This document shows, one piece after another, positions 52,471 to 59,733 of a stretch of 64,000 nt of DNA (the first letter of the stretch is position 1; each line of letters begins with the position of its first letter). Below the pieces are notes generated by a model that did not search any database, had not been told where the DNA came from, and saw nothing but the letters and a program-made list of their open reading frames with translations. Source of the DNA: Ktedonobacteria bacterium (GTDB lineage Bacteria > Chloroflexota > Ktedonobacteria > Ktedonobacterales > JACDGC01); contig DAIDGU010000073.1 in assembly GCA_027459785.1 (NCBI GenBank), positions 30,240 to 94,239 on the forward strand, read 5' to 3'. The translations under genes and the position numbers were made by a program.

Positions 52471-53184
52471 ATGCAGCTTGCGACGATCCGTGTCATCTTT
52501 GCACGCCTGGCGGCACGCTATGGCACGCCGGTGTTGGAGCCAGATGGCGATCCGCTGGGCGGGTTGATCGAGACGGTCTTGTCGCAAAGCACGTCGGATG
52601 TGAACTCGCATCGCGCTTACGCCGACTTGCGCGCGGCGTTCCCGTCGTGGGAGGCGGTGCGCGACGCGGCTACCGCTGTTGTGGCTGAAGCCATCCGGCG
52701 CGGTGGGCTGGCGAACATTAAGGCCGACCGCATCCAGGCGGTGTTGCGGGCGCTCACGGCCACGCTGCCCACGCCCGTCGATCCCACCCAGACGCTAGAC
52801 GCGCGCTTCGCGGCGTGGCTCGCCGGCATGCCGGTGGCAGAGGCACGCGCCGCGCTCAAGGCGCTGCCCGGCGTCGGCCCCAAAACCGCCGCCTGTGTGT
52901 TGCTGTTCTCGCTGGGGCTGCCCTCCATGCCCGTCGATACCCACGTCTATCGCGTCAGCCAGCGCCTGGGGCTGATCGACGCGAAAACAAGCGTGAATCG
53001 CGCGCACGAACTGTACGACGCCATATTGCCCGAAGCGCTGGTCTATCCGCTGCACATCCTCTTCATCCGCCACGGGCGCACGCTCTGCCGTGCGCAGCAT
53101 CCCCGCTGCCCACAATGTCCCCTGCTGGACATGTGTCCCTGGGGCCAGCAAAATCTGCTTGCGGGAGGCGATTATGCACGCTGA
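52471..53184 (+). CDS. nth: Endonuclease III family DNA glycosylase
   Basis: A 237-residue HhH-GPD base-excision repair enzyme removing oxidised pyrimidines. The helix-hairpin-helix and catalytic Lys138 are in LPGVGPKTAACV, the catalytic Asp156 in MPVDTHVYRV, and the C-terminal [4Fe-4S] motif is Cys206-x6-Cys213-x2-Cys216-x5-Cys222. Length is slightly above the E. coli enzyme. The chosen ATG avoids the dispersed repeat; the ribosome site is weak. The stop overlaps the next gene's start by 11 bases. Confidence 0.93.
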   Translation: MQLATIRVIFARLAARYGTPVLEPDGDPLGGLIETVLSQSTSDVNSHRAYADLRAAFPSWEAVRDAATAVVAEAIRRGGLANIKADRIQAVLRALTATLPTPVDPTQTLDARFAAWLAGMPVAEARAALKALPGVGPKTAACVLLFSLGLPSMPVDTHVYRVSQRLGLIDAKTSVNRAHELYDAILPEALVYPLHILFIRHGRTLCRAQHPRCPQCPLLDMCPWGQQNLLAGGDYAR

Positions 53185-53827
53185 TCAAGATCCACCGCCT
53201 GCCGACGACCACACTGGACTTAGCTATGATCGCGTCGCACCGGAATATGCGCGCCGCCTCGCCGACGAACTTGACCATAAACCACTCGAACGACAGATCC
53301 TCGCGGACTTCGCCGCTGGAACCGTCGGGCGCATCGCCGATCTGGGCTGCGGCCCCGGCCACGTGGCGCACTATCTGCACGCCCACGGCGCGGATGTCGT
53401 CGGCATCGATCTCTCGGTGGGCATGCTCGCCCAGGCGCGCTTGCTCGCGCCAGTTATCCCGTTTATTCAGGCGGATATGCGGGCGCTACCGCTGGCTGAT
53501 GCATCGCTGGCCGGCATTGTCGCGCTCTATAGTTTGATCCACATCCCCCACGCGGAGATACCGGCAGTATTGCGCGAACTGCGGCGCGTCCTCCGGCCCG
53601 GCGGACGCCTGCTGATCAGCTTCCATCGTGGCGCAACGACCCTGCACATGGATGAGTGGTGGGGATCAGCCGTCGATCTCGATTTCCACTTTTTCACTAC
53701 ACCAGAGATGGCCGCCTATCTCACCCAGGCGGACTTCGCCATCGACGACATCATCGAGCGCGCACCCTACCCAGACATTGAAACGCCGACTGAGCGCGCC
53801 TATATCCTAGCCCACAAATTGGCTTGA
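53174..53827 (+). CDS. Class I SAM-dependent methyltransferase
   Basis: 217 residues. The SAM motif I is IADLGCGPGHVAHYL (about residue 54), with Asp at the end of strand 2 (VVGIDLSVGML), motif II/III regions MRALPLADASLAGIVALYSLIHIP and the later LRPGGRLLISFH. It is of the UbiE/methyltransferase 11 type; substrate unknown. GGGAGG lies just before ATG 53174. The stop of endonuclease III overlaps this start, so the two are cotranscribed. Confidence 0.88.
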   Translation: MHADQDPPPADDHTGLSYDRVAPEYARRLADELDHKPLERQILADFAAGTVGRIADLGCGPGHVAHYLHAHGADVVGIDLSVGMLAQARLLAPVIPFIQADMRALPLADASLAGIVALYSLIHIPHAEIPAVLRELRRVLRPGGRLLISFHRGATTLHMDEWWGSAVDLDFHFFTTPEMAAYLTQADFAIDDIIERAPYPDIETPTERAYILAHKLA

Positions 53828-53851
53828 CAACAAAGCCATCTCATCCGTCCA

Positions 53852-53908
53852 CCAGTCCACGCCGGTGGACTTCGTGGCGTAGCCCTTAGGTGCGGTTTCA
53901 ACCGCCCG
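53852..53908 (-). repeat. CGGGCGGTTGAAACCG dispersed repeat, copy 4
   Basis: Reverse-orientation copy: CCAGTCCACGCCGGTGGACT, then GCCCTTAGGTGCGGTTTCAACCG. It lies 24 bases after the methyltransferase stop, in a convergent gap. Confidence 0.75.
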
Positions 53909-53963
53909 CTCATCCCCCCTGCCCATCATCAACCGCCCGCGTCCTCGATGTGAGCGTACCAAC

Positions 53964-54617
53964 CTACTCTTGCTCGCTGTAGGGGTGGTAGCCGAAGCCC
54001 TCTTTGGCGACGCCAGTTTTGCAGGTCACTTCCGTCACGCGCTTGATGACACGGCTGGGATTGCCAACGACCAGCGAGTAGGGAGGGATATCTTTGGTGA
54101 CGACGGTACCGGAACCGATGACGGAGTATTCGCCGATGGTCACGCCGGGGGTGATGGTTACGTTCACGCCGATCTGCACGCCGCGCTTGAGCGTCGGCCC
54201 GCGCATGCACTCGGCGGAATAGAAGCAGTTCGGATGGTAGTCGTTGGCGATGGTCACGCCCGGTGCCAGAAACACATCATCTTCCATGACCGTGTATTGG
54301 GCGATGTAGCAGTTGGTGTGGATTTTGACATGGTTGCCGATGGTGCAGCCATAATCGATGGTCGTGTTGTTCCAGATCTGCACGTCGTCGCCCAGGTGAT
54401 TTTGTTCGCGCACCACCACGTTATGGCCCGTCTGGAAGCGCGCGCCGATGCTGCTGCCGCCGTAGAGGATCGTACCGGTGCGCAGGTATGCATTCGGCCC
54501 GATGCGCAGGGTATGGTCCTCGATACGCCGCCCGGTTTTATAACCCACGATGACGTTTGGATCTTGATACAGATCCGCGCCCACGATAAGCAGTTCGGTT
54601 GCGATCAGGTTCGACAT
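53964..54617 (-). CDS. Left-handed beta-helix acyltransferase (WlbB/WxcM-N type)
   Basis: 217 residues built from hexapeptide repeats: IGARFQTGHNVVVREQNHLGDDVQIWNNTTIDYGCTIGNHVKIHTNCYIAQYTVMEDDVFLAPGVTIAND and onwards, typical of the LbH fold. It belongs with acyltransferases acting on amino-sugars of surface polysaccharides (QdtC, FdtC, WlbB type). No aminotransferase or sugar-nucleotide gene is adjacent, so it stands alone here. GAGGAAC precedes ATG 54617. Confidence 0.85.
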   Translation of the reverse strand: MSNLIATELLIVGADLYQDPNVIVGYKTGRRIEDHTLRIGPNAYLRTGTILYGGSSIGARFQTGHNVVVREQNHLGDDVQIWNNTTIDYGCTIGNHVKIHTNCYIAQYTVMEDDVFLAPGVTIANDYHPNCFYSAECMRGPTLKRGVQIGVNVTITPGVTIGEYSVIGSGTVVTKDIPPYSLVVGNPSRVIKRVTEVTCKTGVAKEGFGYHPYSEQE

Positions 54618-54859
54618 GAGATGGTTCCTCGGTTTCATGAACAAGATGGCGAAGATGGCTCACACATGCCACGCGCCGCCTGGGGGCGGCGCGGCGACAG
54701 CGTTGACGGGCCTTTCGCGGAATGCAGCTATTGTAGCAGATGCGCCGCTGTCTGCAAAGAGCCAGATCAGGTCATCCTGGGTTGGCCGCTGGTGCGGGCG
54801 GCGTCACCAGTGGTATTCAGCATAGTGGCGGCTGGTGAAAATATCTTAACCCGATTGAC
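54618..54859. other. Intergenic region, promoters only
   Basis: About 240 bases between the leftward acyltransferase gene and the rightward tRNA promoter. No credible frame, repeat or terminator was seen. The acyltransferase promoter must lie in it. Confidence 0.45.
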
Positions 54860-54888
54860 TTGACATACGCGCCAAAATGCGGTATCCT
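54860..54888 (+). promoter_or_regulatory. Promoter of tRNA-Arg(GCG)
   Basis: TTGACA at 54860-54865 is perfect; TATCCT at 54883-54888 follows after 17 bases. It lies about 50 bases before the tRNA. Confidence 0.75.
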
Positions 54889-54940
54889 TCCACTTGGAAG
54901 GTTGTGTTGCAGGTAGGCAACTACCATTCCTCCTATGCCC

Positions 54941-55014
54941 GTGCTCGTAGCTCAGTGGATTAGAGCGTTGGCCTGCGGAGCCAAAGGTCGGAGGTTCGAA
55001 TCCTCTCGAGCACA
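54941..55014 (+). tRNA. tRNA-Arg (anticodon GCG)
   Basis: A complete 74-base cloverleaf: acceptor GTGCTCG pairs with CGAGCAC, the anticodon stem TTGGC/GCCAA encloses loop CTGCGGA (anticodon GCG), and the T arm carries GGTTCGAATCC. A discriminator A and CC follow. It reads CGC codons. Confidence 0.95.
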
Positions 55015-55036
55015 CCATGCCTCTGTATGGGGATCA

Positions 55037-55063
55037 CGCCGCTTAACCATAAGCGGCGTTTTG
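55037..55063 (+). terminator. Rho-independent terminator after tRNA-Arg(GCG)
   Basis: CGCCGCTT-AACCAT-AAGCGGCG is a perfect 8-bp hairpin followed by TTTTGTT, 22 bases after the tRNA. Confidence 0.88.
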
Positions 55064-55138
55064 TTATCTCGTCCGGCTTTTTGCGGCGCGCACATTGCGT
55101 GCCTGGCGTGCTATCATTCAGCAGGGGAAGGGTTCACG

Positions 55139-55861
55139 ATGACGTTGCCACGTTTGCGCTTGCCGCGCCCGGCGGTGCTGATCGCCGCGCTGGGGCTGTT
55201 GGGATTGCTGCTCAGCGGGTGCGGTATGGTTCAGTACGATCCCTCCGGCCAAAACTCCGGTTCACCCGAAAACGCGCAGGGGGCGTTCAATTTCAATACG
55301 AATGCCGCCGATGTCGCCACCGGTTCCGTCGGCCAGACGATGAACATCTATGACACGTTCTCGTCGGTGGTGACGGCCTTCACCGTCAACTCTGTAAAAG
55401 CGACGACGGACTCCGCCAACTTGAACCCCGACATCCACCTGCCCAGCGATGAACAATTTCTGGTGATGTCGGTCACGATGAAGAACAACAGCGCCTCGCC
55501 GACTTCCTGTGCCAACCCGAACGCCACCAAGTGCGTCGAATATTTCAGCCCGCTGCAAAACTTCCGCTTGCGCGACAACCAGGGCCGGGACTGGTCCACC
55601 ACCACCGGCGCGATGGAAGCCTGCTCCAACGATCCGCATACGCTGTGCGCCTCGCGCACGTGGATCGACCTCGCCATGAACGGCATCGCGCCGGGCGCGA
55701 GCGCCACCGAGCAACTCGCCTTCCTGGTGCCGTTGCAGAGTACGCCCCTGACGCTCTACTTCGCGCCCTACCGTTTCAGCGACACCAACCCTGGTTTGGC
55801 GGGTGGCACAGCCTCCGGTGTGCATCAGACGACCGTAGCGGCCATCGCCATCAGCTATTGA
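55139..55861 (+). CDS. Lipoprotein with DUF4352-like immunoglobulin-type domain
   Basis: A 240-residue protein. Signal peptide ends at Cys26 (LLGLLLSGC). The mature region contains the DUF4352 pattern: SSVVTAFTVNSVKATTDS, then QFLVMSVTMKNNSASP and FRLRDNQGRDW, ending with LTLYFAPYRFSD. DUF4352 is found in extracellular telokin-like domains with no known enzymatic role. Two Cys-containing loops (SCANPNATKC, MEACSN...LCAS) probably form disulfides. GGGGAAGGG precedes ATG 55139. Confidence 0.78.
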   Translation: MTLPRLRLPRPAVLIAALGLLGLLLSGCGMVQYDPSGQNSGSPENAQGAFNFNTNAADVATGSVGQTMNIYDTFSSVVTAFTVNSVKATTDSANLNPDIHLPSDEQFLVMSVTMKNNSASPTSCANPNATKCVEYFSPLQNFRLRDNQGRDWSTTTGAMEACSNDPHTLCASRTWIDLAMNGIAPGASATEQLAFLVPLQSTPLTLYFAPYRFSDTNPGLAGGTASGVHQTTVAAIAISY

Positions 55862-55958
55862 CACTCGCCAAACCGAGATGGTGAGGGAGTATCAACCGTT
55901 CATTTCGTGGTGGGGGCAGTAGTCAGTACCTGGCTACCTCGGAAAGAATACGACCTGA

Positions 55959-55990
55959 TAGGGGGCAGAAAAGGTTCTGCTCCCTATTTT
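55959..55990 (+). terminator. Rho-independent terminator of the lipoprotein gene
   Basis: TAGGGGGCAGAA pairs with TTCTGCTCCCTA (12 pairs, one G-T wobble) around loop AAGG and is followed by TTTTGT. It also lies right at the 3' end of the broken cyclophilin gene on the other strand. Confidence 0.8.
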
Positions 55991-55993
55991 GTG

Positions 55994-56376
55994 CTAGCTT
56001 TCGGTGATGTCGATGCTGGTGATGGCGTCGCCCGGCTGGCGGTCGCGTTGCGGGTCGCGCTCGCGCAGGGAGTTGACCACGTCCATGCCGGCGACGACCT
56101 TGCCGAAGACGCCATGCTTGCCGTTCAGGTGCGGCGTGGGGCCGAAGGTGATGAAGAACTGCGAGCCGTTGGTGTTGGGTCCAGCGTTCGCCATCGACAA
56201 CGTTCCCGGCCCGCTGTGCTTGAGTGCCAGCGCCCCCGCTTCGTCGTTGAAGCGATAGCCCGGCCCGCCGGTCCCCGTGCCGGTGGGATCACCCCCCTGC
56301 GCCATGAAGCCGCCGATGACGCGATGAAACGTCGTCCCGTTGTAAAAGCCCTCGCGCGCCAGCGCCAGGGTATTCT
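55994..56376 (-). pseudogene. Cyclophilin-type peptidyl-prolyl isomerase, 5' part lost
   Basis: From about 56376 leftward the frame reads [20 protein letters not shown], then [41 protein letters not shown] and [14 protein letters not shown], the catalytic core and end of a cyclophilin. The codon just before NTLALAREG is a TAG stop, and the DNA upstream is AT-rich and unrelated. About 30-50 N-terminal residues of the usual protein are missing. The break coincides with the start of a recombinase-bearing element, so the gene was interrupted by its integration. ATG 56303 could still give a 103-residue fragment. Confidence 0.82.
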
Positions 56377-56403
56377 AAGCTTCTCTGTTAAAGCCCACCC
56401 TGA

Positions 56404-57234
56404 TTATATCCGCTTCTCTTTAGGCCCCCAAAGAGCAAATGGCCACAAACACATGGGGGGATAAGCTGCAAAACCAGAGACTATCAACAAAATGAGAATG
56501 GATACAAACCATCCCCAGCGTTTCAATCTAGCGCAGATGATAAGCCCTTGAATCAAACTAAGCAGAAATATACATGATCCGAGTGATAAAGCAATAATAG
56601 CAATCATATTATGCTGCCAATCAATCATTCCAGTATCAGACGTATAGAAAAGCCATGCAATACCGATAATTTCTAACACCGTGACAAGTATGAGACTCCA
56701 AACCATCCAGGGATAACTTAGCTTTACCCGTGAGAAATTGATCGCACCACTCGCTTGTACTTTTGTTAATTGCTGAGCCGAATGGGGAATGAGGATTTGT
56801 GCACCAGATGGAGGTATCACATTTATAGAAGAATATGCTATTTTTATTTCCTGATAGATTTTCCCTAACATAAGTGCGTAGTTCTGCACAGCATCATAGC
56901 GATGATAGACTGTCCATAAGGGAGGTATACTTTGCACTGCCACAGGTCGCGCCATCACCACTATCGGCGGCCGCATCAATCCCTGGTTAGTGCGCGTGAT
57001 CGCTGCACTCATCTCTTGTTGCACCCACTGCGATGCAATGGCATCGGGTGAGAGAACCAGGATTAACGCATCGCGTTGAAGCGCTTGATTGATGCGTGTG
57101 ACAAAGTTGCCTGGCCCCATATGCGTCGCATCCAGCCACACATCCGCCCCCAGATTGCGCAGGTCGTCTGCAAGGCGATTGGCAAATATTGTATCAGGCG
57201 ATGCATGGCTGATGAACACACTCGGCTGTGCCAT
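56404..57234 (-). CDS. TIR-domain protein with C-terminal transmembrane helices
   Basis: 276 residues. The N-terminal TIR domain begins SVFISHASPDTIFANRLADDL and has GADVWLDATHMGPGNFVTRIN, VLSPDAIASQWVQQEM with the candidate catalytic Glu74, and the later MRPPIVVMARPV. After a linker of about 50 residues come three hydrophobic helices (WMVWSLILVTVLEIIGIAWLF; MIAIIALSLGSCIFLLSLIQGLII; FVSILILLIVSGFAAYP). TIR domains with this Glu are NAD-cleaving or base-exchange enzymes in plants, animals and bacterial defence. Membrane anchoring suggests a signalling or defence role. The gene ends 28 bases from the element edge. GAGGTGA precedes ATG 57234. Confidence 0.82.
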   Translation of the reverse strand: MAQPSVFISHASPDTIFANRLADDLRNLGADVWLDATHMGPGNFVTRINQALQRDALILVLSPDAIASQWVQQEMSAAITRTNQGLMRPPIVVMARPVAVQSIPPLWTVYHRYDAVQNYALMLGKIYQEIKIAYSSINVIPPSGAQILIPHSAQQLTKVQASGAINFSRVKLSYPWMVWSLILVTVLEIIGIAWLFYTSDTGMIDWQHNMIAIIALSLGSCIFLLSLIQGLIICARLKRWGWFVSILILLIVSGFAAYPPMCLWPFALWGPKEKRI

Positions 57235-57297
57235 GCTACTCACCTCACTACTTTTTGAGACAGTTTAGACGAGCAGCATTGCTATGTCAAGACTTTC

Positions 57298-59550
57298 TCA
57301 CATCGGAGGCAAAAATCGTGTAGCAATGTCCAATAGCGTGTTTTCACCCAAAGTTGATGACGACACGGGGCAGTAATTCATATCAGCAACCACTGATACC
57401 ATTTCACTTGGAGCAAGGCGCGTCATCTCTTCATCAGGAATAGCTTGCAAGTACATAGAACTTAAAGGACGCCCACCAAGTCCCATTCGACAAGCTGCCA
57501 TTTGGATGGCATACCGTTTTCGTCCAGGCAAGAGCCTTTGTAGATCTTCCCATCGCGCCGTCTTATACCAGAGGCGGAGTACTTCCCGTTCCCTGTCATC
57601 CCATTCTTGACGACGATCAAAGGCGCGAACGATCTCAATAGGTGATTGCAACCCACCACGCCAGGTAATCGAACCACGTAGCACTTTTCGATCAGTAGAA
57701 TCAGGCGCAATGATAACGGTTTCTATGACCCATTGCATGAGCGCTTGGCGGGATGCCAGCGACGCTTTATCCCACTTCGTTCGGAGCGTTTCAATCAAAC
57801 GCGCGCTCTTTTTTGCCGCTTGCAACGCCAAAGAAGAAAGCGGCTGAGCAAGTGCATCAGTCTCTCGCATCTGAAATTCCTGTTCTTGTCGTTGGATATG
57901 CTCAAGTTCAACTTGTAGTTTTTCCATTTCACCAACGAGCCGCTGGCGCACAGTTTCAGATGTAGCGAGGGCGAGAGATGCTACCAAGTTTTCTATTTCA
58001 TGCTCGATTTCCTGAGCGCGCTGGAGCATGCGAGGTAGCGCCGTTCCTTCTTGCGCCTTGCGATGCTGATTCTGCCATGCCCGCGCGATCCCCTTGATAT
58101 CCTCATCTGTCAGTTGAAGGCGATTCAAAAACTCCTGAACGATCACCCGATCAATTTCTTCCCCTGCGATATTCGTACAGTAGTTATCCCTGTGACCGGT
58201 TCCGGCATCGTAGTACTTGCAGACATATCGATCTTTCTCATGTGGATAGCGCCGAAAGCGAATGAATGCATGTTGATGGAGTCCACAATGCAGCTTGCCA
58301 AGCAATAGAAGTGTACTCGACTCTGCATTGCGAATAGTTGTCGGCCAGGGATCATGCACAAACGGCTCTGCTTCATCATTATATTTCTGCCGCTCTCCCT
58401 GGCTATAGATCTTGCGCTTGGGGTTGCGTACTCCTTCGATAGTGTAAGCAGAAACGCGCTCAAAACAATACCAGAAGAGATCGGTATCCTTGACAAGTGG
58501 CTCATGCAACACCAGCGGCGGATATTTGGGATCAAGTCGCACTTGCCCATTATCCAAAACCTCACCCCGAACAATCTGGCCGTCACGCATGATCCAACCA
58601 AGATAAAAGATATTCGAGAGAATGCGCCTTGCAGCTTGCACATGTAGAAGCCAACCGCGCCGCAAAGGATCATCTATGCCATACGGAGGAAATTTCTTGC
58701 GCCGACCAAGGCTTAGCCTATTAAAATTGCGCACGTCCATTTCGGGAGGGAGCGCAGGAAAATACAGAGAAGGGATATCGCGCAGTTCACCAGTAAGAGG
58801 ATCGGCCACTGGTTCCATTCCGTTTGATGCATTCCAGGCACGCACCAGTGCCGGAACGCTTGGATAGGGCATTTTGGCGAATCGCTCGAAAATCTCATGC
58901 AGCACCAGATCTGCATGCGGAGGATAGAGCATATATCGCTTGTATGTTGGACTCTTGGTATCATAATCAATCAGATAGCCGATATTGATACCACGCCCAT
59001 CATAATAGCCACGCTGGGCAGCACGACTGACCGCAGGAAGAAGACGGCCACGGATATGATGAGAGATATACTTTGCCGCATACTTGCACATCATGCGGAA
59101 CATGTCGGCGTCGTATTCTTCCCACATTCGATAGACTTTATGCCCGCAGATAACCCACCCGCGAAACTTCTTCACCTGGCGAATAAAGGTATTCAGTTCG
59201 ACTTCTTCTTCATCACGGAAGGCACGATCCTCTTGTGAGAAGATAACAACTTTGCTTATGCCTGATGGCAATGCATCATACAGCCATTCACGAAGCGCCG
59301 GACGATCATTGATAGTCGTCGTGTTCGCCGAGATGCCCATATCTCGCTTATCAATCTTGACGTGGTGCGGCTGAAACCCGTGCGAAGTCGCCAGTTCTAG
59401 CAATTCATGATCGGCCAGTTCTTTTGAGTGAACGTTATTCTTTGCCCCTGCTTTCTTCGATTGGCGCGGAATGATCGTTGCAATCGTATCTAATGGCAAG
59501 CTTTCATTACCCGATGAAGCTATATCAATGGGTGGACGATAACGCGGCAT
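57298..59550 (-). CDS. Large serine recombinase (integrase of the element)
   Basis: 750 residues. The catalytic resolvase domain has Arg29-Gln-Ser31 (TIIPRQSKK), the NDRPALREWL Arg83 region and EDRAFRD with Arg109 and Arg112, matching the conserved Ser and Arg residues of the family. A recombinase domain follows (GYYDGRGINIGYLIDYD, RRILSNIFYLGWIMRDGQIV), then a Cys/His-rich zinc-binding region (LHCGLHQHAF, YVCKYYDAG, NYCTNI) where one pair is Cys-x2-His, then a coiled-coil (IEHEIENLVASLALATSETVRQRLVGEMEKLQVELEHIQRQEQE). The catalytic residues look intact. GGAGAG lies before ATG 59550. Confidence 0.9.
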   Translation of the reverse strand: MPRYRPPIDIASSGNESLPLDTIATIIPRQSKKAGAKNNVHSKELADHELLELATSHGFQPHHVKIDKRDMGISANTTTINDRPALREWLYDALPSGISKVVIFSQEDRAFRDEEEVELNTFIRQVKKFRGWVICGHKVYRMWEEYDADMFRMMCKYAAKYISHHIRGRLLPAVSRAAQRGYYDGRGINIGYLIDYDTKSPTYKRYMLYPPHADLVLHEIFERFAKMPYPSVPALVRAWNASNGMEPVADPLTGELRDIPSLYFPALPPEMDVRNFNRLSLGRRKKFPPYGIDDPLRRGWLLHVQAARRILSNIFYLGWIMRDGQIVRGEVLDNGQVRLDPKYPPLVLHEPLVKDTDLFWYCFERVSAYTIEGVRNPKRKIYSQGERQKYNDEAEPFVHDPWPTTIRNAESSTLLLLGKLHCGLHQHAFIRFRRYPHEKDRYVCKYYDAGTGHRDNYCTNIAGEEIDRVIVQEFLNRLQLTDEDIKGIARAWQNQHRKAQEGTALPRMLQRAQEIEHEIENLVASLALATSETVRQRLVGEMEKLQVELEHIQRQEQEFQMRETDALAQPLSSLALQAAKKSARLIETLRTKWDKASLASRQALMQWVIETVIIAPDSTDRKVLRGSITWRGGLQSPIEIVRAFDRRQEWDDREREVLRLWYKTARWEDLQRLLPGRKRYAIQMAACRMGLGGRPLSSMYLQAIPDEEMTRLAPSEMVSVVADMNYCPVSSSTLGENTLLDIATRFLPPM

Positions 59551-59570
59551 GGTTGTATCTCTCCTTATAC

Positions 59571-59708
59571 CTAAGCAGCTTGTTCTAGCTGTTCTGATGC
59601 GGTGATGCTCTGCAACACGTCAGCAAGCAATTCATAGAATCGTTGGTAAGAACGTTGCTCTGTTCCGCACAATGTCGAAACCGAAATAGAAAAGCTATCT
59701 TTATCCAT
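59571..59708 (-). CDS. 45-residue protein of the element, unknown function
   Basis: MDKDSFSISVSTLCGTEQRS begins a 45-residue frame ending ASEQLEQAA, between the recombinase and the replication-initiator-like gene. GGAGGAAACAACCGC before ATG 59708 provides a good ribosome site. The helix-like sequence (YQRFYELLADVLQSIT) could be a small regulatory or recombination-direction factor. I recognise no family. Confidence 0.55.
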   Translation of the reverse strand: MDKDSFSISVSTLCGTEQRSYQRFYELLADVLQSITASEQLEQAA

Positions 59709-59733
59709 GCGGTTGTTTCCTCCTTTTCCCTCA

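Noticed and set aside
54841..55020. Possible insertion hotspot at the tRNA-Arg(GCG) 3' end
   Set aside because: The recombinase element's edge lies 1.4 kb away in the cyclophilin gene, and no tRNA 3' repeat was seen there.
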